Positions 8,443 through 16,772 of a stretch of DNA of 64,000 bases are shown piece after piece. The stretch comes from Bacteroidota bacterium (GTDB lineage Bacteria > Bacteroidota > Bacteroidia > Chitinophagales > Chitinophagaceae), in contig JAFDXK010000002.1 of the NCBI GenBank assembly GCA_018267965.1, positions 861,234 to 925,233 of the forward strand, in the 5' to 3' direction. Made by a program: the position numbers and the translations under genes. Under the pieces are notes generated by a model. That model saw nothing but the letters and a program-made list of their open reading frames with translations. It was not told the DNA's origin and searched no databases. Positions within the stretch are counted from its first letter, which is position 1. Each line of letters opens with the position of its first letter.

Positions 8443-9483
8443 ATGCGGGCCTCCAAAGTTCTATCCTTAGCGCTGTTGTTATTTGCTGTGCAAATAGCAG
8501 CCATAGCACAGGATACTAAAATTCTTGGCTTTGTAGATGTAACTACTGCATTGCCAATAACATCTACCAAAACAGGGCCTTTGTCATTTAGTCTCGGCGA
8601 GCAAGACTTGTTTATTACTTCAGACATCAGCGACAGGGTTTCTTTTCTCGGAGAAACGGTATTTAAGTTCAGTAATAGCTCACCTACTAAATTTGATATC
8701 AGTGTTGAGCGTATTGTTATCAAGTATAACATATATGGTAATCACAACATTTTGATAGGTAAACATCACACACCTGTCAACTACTGGAATGAAACCTACC
8801 ATCACGGAAGAGTGTTTTTCCCTACTATAGCCAGGCCTACATTGTTTTCAGATAATATCATACCACTGCATACTACAGGCATAAGCGTGCAAGGTGCCAA
8901 TCTCGGCAACCTGAAATTCGGGTACGAACTGATGGTGGGCAATGGATTGGGCTCTACAGATATTTTAGACGATAATCCTGCAAAATCTATCACAGCTGCC
9001 GTGCATATTAAGCCAATAGATGGTATGAGAATAGGGTTGTCTTATTATCATGATAACATCTCTAAAAATTCGATGCTTCATCAGTTAGATAAAATGGCTA
9101 TGGAAAACTACGAACAGCAAATGGCCAATTTATCATTTTCTTATTTTGGCAAAAAGTTTGAGGCATTAGCAGAAGGCTCATTGGTTTTAAATTCGGGAGA
9201 TTCCACTAACATGACTATGCAAACCATTGCTGGTTATGCTTATGCAGGCTACAAAGTTGCAAAAAAAGTAGTGGTATATGTACGGTATGATAACGTACAA
9301 TACGATAATGCAGAAATGTTCTACAAACCGGCTACTGGCACACTGTATAGCAAACAAGTGATAGTAGGTGGTGCGAGGTATGAATTCAACTACCTGGCAA
9401 ATGTTAAACTGGAATTCCAGAATATGCAAACCAGCGCAGCAACAACAAATATGATAAGTGCTCAATTTGCTATTGGGTTTTAA
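8443..9483 (+). CDS. Outer-membrane porin-like beta-barrel protein
   Basis: A 346-residue protein with a signal peptide (LLLFAVQIAAIAQ) and alternating short strands with aromatic girdles, ending in a strand whose last residue is phenylalanine (MISAQFAIGF), as expected for an outer-membrane barrel. Segments such as RIVIKYNIYGNHNILIGKH and YNYLAN-type strands resemble phosphate-selective or general porins, but I cannot fix the family from memory. It is the first gene of a four-gene operon with a PstS-like binding protein, a histidine kinase and a response-regulator cyclase. It may admit the ligand that this system senses. Confidence 0.78.
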   Translation: MRASKVLSLALLLFAVQIAAIAQDTKILGFVDVTTALPITSTKTGPLSFSLGEQDLFITSDISDRVSFLGETVFKFSNSSPTKFDISVERIVIKYNIYGNHNILIGKHHTPVNYWNETYHHGRVFFPTIARPTLFSDNIIPLHTTGISVQGANLGNLKFGYELMVGNGLGSTDILDDNPAKSITAAVHIKPIDGMRIGLSYYHDNISKNSMLHQLDKMAMENYEQQMANLSFSYFGKKFEALAEGSLVLNSGDSTNMTMQTIAGYAYAGYKVAKKVVVYVRYDNVQYDNAEMFYKPATGTLYSKQVIVGGARYEFNYLANVKLEFQNMQTSAATTNMISAQFAIGF

Positions 9484-9494
9484 ATAATTGATAA

Positions 9495-9953
9495 ATGAAG
9501 AAACTACAATATATCTCAACAGTATTAGTAGGAGCAATGATGATGCTGACTTCGTTTATTGCTCCCGGCGTGGATCAGGATACAAAACTTGCTGTAGTTA
9601 TTAATCCTAAAGGGCCGCCTGTAAATATTTCTGCTAACGATTTAAGAAAGATATTTAAAGGTGAAGTTCAGCGTTGGAAAGATGGTACCAAGGTAGTAGT
9701 GGTGATGATGAAAACCAACACTACTACGGGTAATGAAACAGCATCAAGGTTGTTTAACATGAGCGGTAATGATTTGAATAAATACTGGCTTTCACTGGTT
9801 TTTGCCGGCAAAGCAAGGGCCCCGTATTTTATCAGTTCTGAAAGCGAATTACTGCTTTTCGTTTCTCAAAACCCCGGGGCTATAGGCATCATAGATGCTA
9901 AAGATGTACATGGCAGCAAAGTAGCCACAGTTGATGGAAATGAATCCTTTTGA
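9495..9953 (+). CDS. Short PstS-like periplasmic phosphate-binding-type protein
   Basis: A 152-residue secreted protein (signal peptide to about residue 24) with the compact PBP-like fold seen in phosphate-binding homologues. Segments SANDLRKIFKGEVQRWKDG, TTTGNETASRLFNMSG and VSQNPGAIGIIDAKDV match the typical PstS-like I/F-x-G-x-I/V-x-x-W and T/S-G-x-x-E/S-x-F pattern. It is half the length of a transport PstS, and no ABC permease or ATPase follows. The next gene is a membrane sensor kinase, so this is more likely a sensing accessory than a transporter subunit. Its TGA overlaps the kinase TTG start. Confidence 0.83.
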   Translation: MKKLQYISTVLVGAMMMLTSFIAPGVDQDTKLAVVINPKGPPVNISANDLRKIFKGEVQRWKDGTKVVVVMMKTNTTTGNETASRLFNMSGNDLNKYWLSLVFAGKARAPYFISSESELLLFVSQNPGAIGIIDAKDVHGSKVATVDGNESF

Positions 9954-11500
9954 TCGTGCGGCTATCTCTCAAAAGTAAAATATGGTTGACGATTGCGAGT
10001 ATCGTAATATCTTTTGCGGTATTTCTGCTATTGTTTTTCCCCGCACAACAAAAAAAATACTTCTTATCTAACTACCATAAGGAAATAGGCAATCTCACCA
10101 AAACAGTGGCGCTCGGTGTTAAGATAGCATTGACAGAACAAAATTTTGAAGGTGTTGAAACGGCAATGAATTTCGTAAAGCCTGATAAGCGCTTGAAATT
10201 TATTGCCCTGTTGCAAACAGATACTGTATGGAATGATGCTCACACCAGCTACACGATAGAGAAAACTGTAATGAACACCTATCCCGAGAGTTATAAGTTT
10301 GACCCTAAAGTAACATCTACTGAAAAGCTGATAGTCAAAAGCGAGCCATTTGAGACCTCTATCATGGGCGGAGAAGTAGTAGTAGGGTTTAATACTACCG
10401 AGATAGAAAAAAATATGCAGGACATACGGCTCATTGCTATGGCAGTCAGTATTATTGTTTTACTATTTGGTATTGGTATAGGATATTGGTTGTCCAGAAC
10501 AATTTCAAAGCCTGTATTAGCATTAAGGGATGCGGCGGTTAAGGTAGGTGATGGCGATTTGTCTCAACAGGTTACAAAAATATCCAATGATGAGATAGGA
10601 GAGTTGGGTTTGGCATTTAATAAGATGGTCAATAACCTTTCGGATGCTGAAGCGGACATCAGAAAAATAAATAAAGAACTTACTGACACTCTCGATAATC
10701 TAAAACATGCTCAAGGACAATTGGTGCAATCCGAAAAAATGGCCTCGTTAGGTTTGCTTACAGCAGGTATAGCTCATGAGATCAATAACCCGATAAATTT
10801 TGTTTCGGCAGGTATAGATTCTCTGAAAGAAAACCTCACAGACCTGAAACATTTATTAAGACATTACATGCGATTAAAACCGGGTCAGAATAACGATGAG
10901 ATATTGCAAGCTATAGAAGAAGAAAAGAAAAAAATAGGCTTGATAGAGCTGATTGCTGAAGCAGATGAATTATTCGCAAGCATAAAAAACGGCGCCAACC
11001 GTACCACAGAGATAGTAAAAAACCTCAAAAGCTTTGCAAGGCATGACGAAAATGAACTGAAGAAATCCAATCTTGAACAGGGCATTGATTCAACTCTTGT
11101 GATTTTAAGAAGTCAGTTAAAAGATAGGGTAGAAGTGATTAAAGAATATGGTAAAATACCTTCAATAATTTGTTTTCCCGGACAGTTGAATCAGGTATTT
11201 ATCAATATCATAAATAATGCAGCTCAGGCTATAGAAGGCAAAGGAAAGATATGGATAAAAACGTCTGTAGTGGATAATATGGCTGAGATAAGAATAAAAG
11301 ATTCAGGTGCAGGTATGCCTGAAGAAGTTAAGAAACGTATTTTTGACCCGTTCTTTACTACCAAAGATGTAGGTGTTGGTACGGGGTTGGGGCTTTCTAT
11401 CACATATGGAATCATAGAAAAACACGAGGGTAAAATAGAAGTTGAAAGTACTCTGGGGGTAGGTACAGAGTTTATTATTAAATTACCATATAAAGATTAG
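9950..11500 (+). CDS. Membrane sensor histidine kinase with HAMP domain
   Basis: A 516-residue two-component kinase. Membrane spans near residues 9-28 and 160-182 bracket a periplasmic sensor domain of about 130 residues. A HAMP linker and coiled coil follow, then a dimerisation/phosphoacceptor helix with GIAHEINNPINF (His276) and an ATPase domain with NIINNAAQAIEG (N box), DSGAGMPEEV (G1) and GTGLGLSITYGI (G2). The start is uncertain: a TTG overlaps the upstream stop as TTTTGA, and a GTG lies at 9956. The preceding gene encodes a secreted PstS-like protein and the next a receiver-cyclase, so it probably relays a periplasmic ligand signal to cyclic-nucleotide synthesis. Confidence 0.93.
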   Translation: MIVRLSLKSKIWLTIASIVISFAVFLLLFFPAQQKKYFLSNYHKEIGNLTKTVALGVKIALTEQNFEGVETAMNFVKPDKRLKFIALLQTDTVWNDAHTSYTIEKTVMNTYPESYKFDPKVTSTEKLIVKSEPFETSIMGGEVVVGFNTTEIEKNMQDIRLIAMAVSIIVLLFGIGIGYWLSRTISKPVLALRDAAVKVGDGDLSQQVTKISNDEIGELGLAFNKMVNNLSDAEADIRKINKELTDTLDNLKHAQGQLVQSEKMASLGLLTAGIAHEINNPINFVSAGIDSLKENLTDLKHLLRHYMRLKPGQNNDEILQAIEEEKKKIGLIELIAEADELFASIKNGANRTTEIVKNLKSFARHDENELKKSNLEQGIDSTLVILRSQLKDRVEVIKEYGKIPSIICFPGQLNQVFINIINNAAQAIEGKGKIWIKTSVVDNMAEIRIKDSGAGMPEEVKKRIFDPFFTTKDVGVGTGLGLSITYGIIEKHEGKIEVESTLGVGTEFIIKLPYKD

Positions 11501-11508
11501 TCTATTCG

Positions 11509-12633
11509 ATGGAACAGGACATCTATAAGAGCTTAAATGTATTGTATGTAGATGATGAACTGGATAACCTTTTAGTTTTCAGGTCGGCATTTCGCAGATA
11601 CTATAATATTTTCACTGCCAATTCTGCAGAGGAAGGTTTTGAGATTCTTAAAAACAATGATATCGCTTTAATTATTACTGACCAGCGTATGCCGGGAATG
11701 ACCGGCGTACAGTTCTTGCAGCACATAGCCGATGAACCTGTAAAAATCCGTATGATACTCACCGGCTTTAGTGATATTGAAGCCGTGATTGATGCTATTA
11801 ATACGGGTAAGGTGTATCGTTATATTACTAAACCCTGGGACAAAGAAGAATTGAAGATAACTATAGACCGTGCAATAGAAGCGTTGCTACTTATCAAAAA
11901 AAATAAAACGCTTATAGAAGAATTAGAAGAAGCGAACGAACATCTCGAAGAAAAAGTAGCTCAGCGTACTGCTGAGGTCAATAAACAAAAAGAAGAAATA
12001 GAAAATCTACTGCTTAATATTTTCCCGAAAGAAGTAGCTGAAGAATTAAAAGTACATAGCAAGTCAAAAGCAAAACGTTTTGAAGAAACAACTGTGATGT
12101 TCCTTGACATAGAAGATTTCACACGTATTGCAGAAAGTATGTCGCCTGAGGCAGTTGTAGATTCTTTAGACCGTTGTTTTAGCAAATTCGATGAAATTGT
12201 CAGCAAGCACAAACTGGAAAAGATCAAAACAATAGGCGATGCTTACTTGTGTGTAGGCGGATTGCCTGTAGAAGGTGAAGCCCGTGCAGAGCATGTGGTA
12301 ACCGCTGCGATGGAAATGCTTGATGCTATGGAGAAAATGAAAATTGAAATGCCTGAAATGAGCATTTTTAATTTCCGTATCGGTATACATACTGGCCCTG
12401 TGGTAGCAGGTGTGGTAGGTGCCAAAAAATTTGCCTATGATATTTGGGGAGATACAGTAAATACAGCAGCCCGTTTGGAGGAAAGCAGTGTTACAGGTAA
12501 AATCAATATTTCCAGTTCTACCTACGAATTGATAAAGGATCATTTCATCTGTAACTATCGTGGAAAGATTAGCGCCAAAAACAAAGGCGAAATTGATATG
12601 TATTTTGTCGAGGTTCCTATCAGGAAAGCTTAG
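11509..12633 (+). CDS. Response regulator with class III adenylyl cyclase output domain
   Basis: A 374-residue fusion. Residues 8-125 form a receiver domain with the acidic pair D15/D16, phosphoacceptor D58 (LIITDQRMPG) and YITKPWD. A coiled coil (about 125-175) leads to a class III nucleotide cyclase domain. All catalytic positions are present: metal-binding D200 (FLDIEDF) and D244 (TIGDAY), adenine-selecting K240 and D311 (YDIWGD), and transition-state N318 and R322 (VNTAAR). The K/D pair predicts ATP rather than GTP as substrate. It starts 8 bp after the cognate-looking kinase. Phosphorylation at D58 probably controls cAMP output; that regulation is inferred. Confidence 0.93.
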   Translation: MEQDIYKSLNVLYVDDELDNLLVFRSAFRRYYNIFTANSAEEGFEILKNNDIALIITDQRMPGMTGVQFLQHIADEPVKIRMILTGFSDIEAVIDAINTGKVYRYITKPWDKEELKITIDRAIEALLLIKKNKTLIEELEEANEHLEEKVAQRTAEVNKQKEEIENLLLNIFPKEVAEELKVHSKSKAKRFEETTVMFLDIEDFTRIAESMSPEAVVDSLDRCFSKFDEIVSKHKLEKIKTIGDAYLCVGGLPVEGEARAEHVVTAAMEMLDAMEKMKIEMPEMSIFNFRIGIHTGPVVAGVVGAKKFAYDIWGDTVNTAARLEESSVTGKINISSSTYELIKDHFICNYRGKISAKNKGEIDMYFVEVPIRKA

Positions 12634-12717
12634 CCATAAGCAAATGCTATCACCGGATAGTTAATAATACATAAAGATGCTTGCAACTGGTATTTATTTG
12701 CATTAAGTTTATTGTAT

Positions 12718-13878
12718 ATGAATTCCGCCCCTTCACGTAGAATCGTATCTATAGACATATTGAGAGGTATCATTATGGTCATCATGGCTCTTGACCATAC
12801 CCGCGATTTTTTCAGTAATTATCATTACGACCCACTCGACCTCGAACATACTACTACTGCCATGTTCCTGACAAGGTGGATAACGCATTTTTGCGCCCCG
12901 GTTTTTGTTTTCTTTGCCGGCACCAGTTCGTTTCTTTCATTCAATAGGGGGAAAACTAAAAAAGAAGCAGCCTGGTTTTTATTGAGCAGAGGTATATGGC
13001 TAATAATACTTGAATTTACCATCATACGTATCGGCTGGATGTTCAATGTTGATTATACACATCTGATAGTGCAGGTTATTTGGGCAATTGGTTGGAGCAT
13101 GATAGTGTTATCGGGTTTGATTTTCTTGCCTTATCAGCTGATACTTTGTTTTGGGTTAGTAGTAGTTTTCGGCCATAATGCATTAGATAATATCCATGCT
13201 GAAAATATTGGTCAGAATGCGGGATGGTGGAATGTGTTGCATGAAATGGGATTGATACATCTAACGGATAACGTGAGTTTGTTTGTTATTTACCCGCTCA
13301 TACCCTGGATAGGTGTCATGGCGTTGGGATATTGTTTCGGTAAGGTTTTTACAAAACCTGAACAAGACCGTAATATGTGGTTGTATAGCATTGGTATTGC
13401 AGCTGTCGTGTTATTTATCATCACCAGATATATCAATGTCTATGGCGATATGCATCATTGGGTCAAACAGGATACTATCCTCAAGACAATATTATCATTT
13501 ATTGATTGTACAAAATATCCGCCATCATTACTGTATTTATTGATGACATTGGGTCCGGCAATACTGCTGCTTCCCATGCTTGAAAAATGGACTAATAAAA
13601 TTTCAGGATTTTTTCTGGTATTCGGAAGGGTACCTATGTTCTATTATATACTGCATATTTACCTGATACATATTGTTGCAATAATTGTAGCAATGACACA
13701 GTCGTTGCCTGTCAGCTATTTCACAGAAGATATGTTTGCGCCTAAACCGGGATGGGGTTTTGGTTTGACTGGAGTTTACTTATTCTGGTTCCTGATTGTT
13801 GGAATATTGTATTTCCCTTGCAGGTGGTTTATGAAAATAAAACTGAGCCACAAGAAATGGTGGCTCAGTTATTTATAG
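12718..13878 (+). CDS. Heparan-alpha-glucosaminide N-acetyltransferase-like membrane protein (DUF1624 type)
   Basis: A roughly 386-residue polytopic protein with about ten hydrophobic spans. The N-terminus RIVSIDILRGIIMVIMALDHTRDF is the signature of the HGSNAT/YeiB-like membrane acyltransferases, which move an acyl group across the membrane onto a glycan. Further family features are the PVFVFFAGTSSFL segment and the C-terminal FGRVPMFYYILHIYLIH. I chose the ATG at 12718; a TTG at 12712 is in frame. The 3' end abuts tex with no gap, and its last codons contain a hairpin. The physiological acceptor is unknown. Confidence 0.85.
   Translation: MNSAPSRRIVSIDILRGIIMVIMALDHTRDFFSNYHYDPLDLEHTTTAMFLTRWITHFCAPVFVFFAGTSSFLSFNRGKTKKEAAWFLLSRGIWLIILEFTIIRIGWMFNVDYTHLIVQVIWAIGWSMIVLSGLIFLPYQLILCFGLVVVFGHNALDNIHAENIGQNAGWWNVLHEMGLIHLTDNVSLFVIYPLIPWIGVMALGYCFGKVFTKPEQDRNMWLYSIGIAAVVLFIITRYINVYGDMHHWVKQDTILKTILSFIDCTKYPPSLLYLLMTLGPAILLLPMLEKWTNKISGFFLVFGRVPMFYYILHIYLIHIVAIIVAMTQSLPVSYFTEDMFAPKPGWGFGLTGVYLFWFLIVGILYFPCRWFMKIKLSHKKWWLSYL
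13841..13870 (-). terminator. Intrinsic terminator for tex, inside the convergent coding region
   Basis: A perfect 11-bp stem (AACTGAGCCAC pairing with GTGGCTCAGTT) with an 8-nt loop. On the minus strand it is followed by TTTTATTTT, so it fits a terminator for tex. On the plus strand it lies in the last codons of the acyltransferase gene and lacks a good T run. Confidence 0.7.
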
Positions 13879-16110
13879 CTATTTGCCGAATTTCTTCTTC
13901 AGTAAGCTTAGAGCATCATTCATATTCATATCGCTCATGTCTTTTTGAGGCTCTTGCCTTTTTTGTTGCTGCGGCCTTTGCTGGCGTTGCGGTGCTTCCA
14001 TCGTTTGTTTAATGGAAAGAGCAATGCGCTTACGTGCTAAATCTACTTCTGTTACTTTTACAGTCACCTTATCATTAAGTTTCAGCACCTCGTTCGGGTC
14101 AGTGATATAAGTATGCGAAATCTCAGAAACGTGCACCAGTCCATCTTGCTTAACGCCTATATCTACAAATGCACCAAATCGGGTAATGTTAGTAACGACA
14201 CCGGGTACTGTCATTCCAACTACTACATCTTCAATACTGTAAATGCTGGCAAATTCAAAAGCCTGTGCTTCGCTGCGTGGGTCAAGCCCGGGCTTTTTCA
14301 ATTCGTTCAGTATGTCTTTTATGGTATGTTCACCCGTTGTTTCTGTGATATATTTTTTGGTGTCTAATTGTTTTACTTTCTCTTCATTACCTATCAGTGC
14401 TTTTACATCAATCCCCATGTCTTTTGCCATGGTTGCAACTACCTCATACACTTCTGGGTGCACAGCACTTGCATCAAGTGGATTTTCGCCATCTTTTATT
14501 CTTAAAAAGCCCGCACATTGCTCATAAGCTTTGCTGCCTAATCTAGGCACTTTTAAAAGTTGCTTACGTGATGTAAAACCACCAATCTCATTTCTATAGT
14601 TGACGATGTTTTCAGCTATAGAAGGGCCAATACCACTTACGTAACTCAATAAATGTTTGCTTGCCGTATTCAGGTTCACGCCAACGAGATTCACGCAGCT
14701 TACTACTGTTTGGTCAAGGCGTTCTTTCAAACGTATCTGGTTCACATCATGCTGGTATTGTCCCACACCAATGCTCTTAGGGTCTATCTTCACCAGTTCG
14801 GCCAGTGGGTCCATCAATCTGCGCCCTATACTTACTGCCCCACGCACCGTTACATCATAATCAGGGAATTCTTCCCTTGCCGTTTCTGATGCAGAATAAA
14901 CAGATGCGCCATCTTCATTTACAAGGAATATAGGCAGTCCCAGGTTTAATTTCTTTATGAACTGTTCCGTTTCGCGCCCTGCCGTACCATCACCTATCGC
15001 AAAGCTCTGTGTATTGTATTGTTGAACTAGAGCTCGTATGGTATGTTCTGCGCTGATAAGTCTGCCGGGCTCATGTATATATATCAGGTCTGTTTTTTGT
15101 AATGTTCCTTTGTCATCAAGGCATACGATTTTACAACCTGTTCTATAGCCTGGGTCAATAGCCAATATTCTCTTGCCACCTAACGGAGAGCTTAATAACA
15201 ACTGGCGTAGGTTTTCTGCAAACACATTTATTGCTTCTTCATCACCTTTAGTTTTCAAAGCCATCCTGAATTCACTTTCCAAACTTGGTTGTAGTAATCT
15301 ACGGTATGCATCTTTTATAGCCTTCTTTAACTGCTCCGTTGTGTCATTATGTGCTTTGATGTATGTCTTTTCAATAATGGCCAATGCATCTTCTTCTACA
15401 GGAGAGATGCTCATGCGTAATACCCCTTCCATAAAACCACGCATCACTGCCAATATTCTGTGTGATGGTATTTTACTCACAGGTTCAGAGAAATCGTAAT
15501 AGTCTTTGTATTTAATGCCTTCTGCTTCTTTATCACTTAACACTTTGCTTTGTACTGTTGCGGTATCTTCAAACAGCTTCCTCATTTTAGCACGTACAGT
15601 GGCATCTTCGTTCACCATTTCGGCAATGATATCACGCGCTCCTTGTAAAGCATCATCAGCTGTTTTTACATTTTCTGTAATAAATGCAGCAGCTTCATTT
15701 GCCGGGTTGATGCTTCCTTGTTCAAGTATCATCAATGCCAAAGCCTCTAATCCATTCTCACGGGCTGTTTGTGCTTTGGTTTTACGTTTTGGTTTGTATG
15801 GCAGGTATATATCTTCCAGTTCAGACAGTGTTGTTGCAGCATTTAGTTTGCCTTGCAAAGCTTCAGTCATTTTGCCTTGCTCTGTTATTGTTTTTTCTAT
15901 GAATGCTTTACGCTCAGAAAACTCTTTCTGAAATTTTGCCTCGTCTTGTATTTGCTGTATCTGTACTTCGTCCAGCGCACCTGTTCGGTCCTTACGATAA
16001 CGTGCAATGAAAGGTATGGTAGCACCTTCATTCAATAACTCCAATACAGCTTTTACCTGTTGTTCTTTTATGTTTAATTTGGCAGATACGCCGTTAGCAA
16101 ATTCTATCAT
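13879..16110 (-). CDS. tex: Tex-family S1 RNA-binding transcription accessory protein
   Basis: A roughly 743-residue Tex protein, a conserved nucleic-acid-binding factor linked to transcription elongation and RNA turnover. Domains in order: Tex N-terminal domain (VKAVLELLNEGATIPFIARY), a YqgF/RNase H-like core (ILAIDPGYRTGCKI), helix-hairpin-helix repeats (VSGIGPSIAENIVNYR) and an S1 domain (VVGMTVPGVVTNITRFGAFV). A Gln/Arg-rich tail follows near the C-terminus. I chose the ATG at 16110, where homology begins, over one 16 codons upstream. It is convergent with the acyltransferase gene, with no spacer. Upstream TTACATTCG only partly fits the promoter consensus. Confidence 0.95.
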   Translation of the reverse strand: MIEFANGVSAKLNIKEQQVKAVLELLNEGATIPFIARYRKDRTGALDEVQIQQIQDEAKFQKEFSERKAFIEKTITEQGKMTEALQGKLNAATTLSELEDIYLPYKPKRKTKAQTARENGLEALALMILEQGSINPANEAAAFITENVKTADDALQGARDIIAEMVNEDATVRAKMRKLFEDTATVQSKVLSDKEAEGIKYKDYYDFSEPVSKIPSHRILAVMRGFMEGVLRMSISPVEEDALAIIEKTYIKAHNDTTEQLKKAIKDAYRRLLQPSLESEFRMALKTKGDEEAINVFAENLRQLLLSSPLGGKRILAIDPGYRTGCKIVCLDDKGTLQKTDLIYIHEPGRLISAEHTIRALVQQYNTQSFAIGDGTAGRETEQFIKKLNLGLPIFLVNEDGASVYSASETAREEFPDYDVTVRGAVSIGRRLMDPLAELVKIDPKSIGVGQYQHDVNQIRLKERLDQTVVSCVNLVGVNLNTASKHLLSYVSGIGPSIAENIVNYRNEIGGFTSRKQLLKVPRLGSKAYEQCAGFLRIKDGENPLDASAVHPEVYEVVATMAKDMGIDVKALIGNEEKVKQLDTKKYITETTGEHTIKDILNELKKPGLDPRSEAQAFEFASIYSIEDVVVGMTVPGVVTNITRFGAFVDIGVKQDGLVHVSEISHTYITDPNEVLKLNDKVTVKVTEVDLARKRIALSIKQTMEAPQRQQRPQQQKRQEPQKDMSDMNMNDALSLLKKKFGK

Positions 16111-16185
16111 AGTTTTTTCTTGCGGAATGCGAATGTAAAAGCATGAAATGAAATACAAAAAGAAAATCTTTCGTAATATTTGTGT

Positions 16186-16707
16186 ATGAATCTGCGGGTT
16201 GAGATATTAAAAAATCACCCTGGTCAACAATCTGAATGGATTGCCGGGTGGATAGATAACAATGCTGAACGTTTTGCTCAGCTAATGGAGCTCTTCTTAA
16301 ATGATGAATATAGAGTAGTGCAAAGGGCGGCTTGGATAATGAATGTTGTTGTGGAAAAAAATCATGAAATTATACAACCCTATATTCAGGCTATGATACA
16401 ACGCATGGCAGAAACTGGAGCTCAGGTAGCTGTAAAAAGAAATGTGGTGAGAGTATTACAATTTATTAATGTTCCTGAAAGATTGCATGGGGAAGTTATG
16501 AATAACTGTTTCATTTTTTTGGCTAACCCAAAAGAAACCATTGCTGTTAGGGCTTTTTCAATGACTGTCCTTGAAAAACTATCCAGACATTATCCGGACA
16601 TTAAACAGGAGCTAAAAGCTGTGATTGAAGATGCTTTAGAAAACGAAGAATGTAGTGCTGGTTTTATTAACAGGGCACAAAAGACACTAAAGGCTTTAAC
16701 AAAATAA
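16186..16707 (+). CDS. HEAT-repeat-like helical protein
   Basis: A roughly 173-residue all-helical cytoplasmic protein. Paired helices such as RVVQRAAWIMNVVVEKN, VAVKRNVVRVLQFI and IAVRAFSMTVLEKLSR look like HEAT or DNA-alkylation-repeat units. No catalytic motif is visible, so a scaffolding or binding role is the most that can be said. The ATG at 16186 is preferred over an in-frame TTG at 16180. It is divergent from tex with a gap of about 75 bp, which must hold both promoters. Confidence 0.75.
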   Translation: MNLRVEILKNHPGQQSEWIAGWIDNNAERFAQLMELFLNDEYRVVQRAAWIMNVVVEKNHEIIQPYIQAMIQRMAETGAQVAVKRNVVRVLQFINVPERLHGEVMNNCFIFLANPKETIAVRAFSMTVLEKLSRHYPDIKQELKAVIEDALENEECSAGFINRAQKTLKALTK

Positions 16708-16744
16708 TAGGTTTTGCATGACAAATGCTTAGGTATGGCAGGCT

Positions 16745-16752
16745 TACATTTG
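16745..16752 (+). promoter_or_regulatory. Bacteroidota -7 promoter box for the T9SS cargo gene
   Basis: TACATTTG fits TAnnTTTG and lies 20 bp before the ATG at 16773. This also supports that ATG over in-frame codons further upstream. Confidence 0.5.
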
Positions 16753-16772
16753 GTCAATCAAAAATCTCCTTT

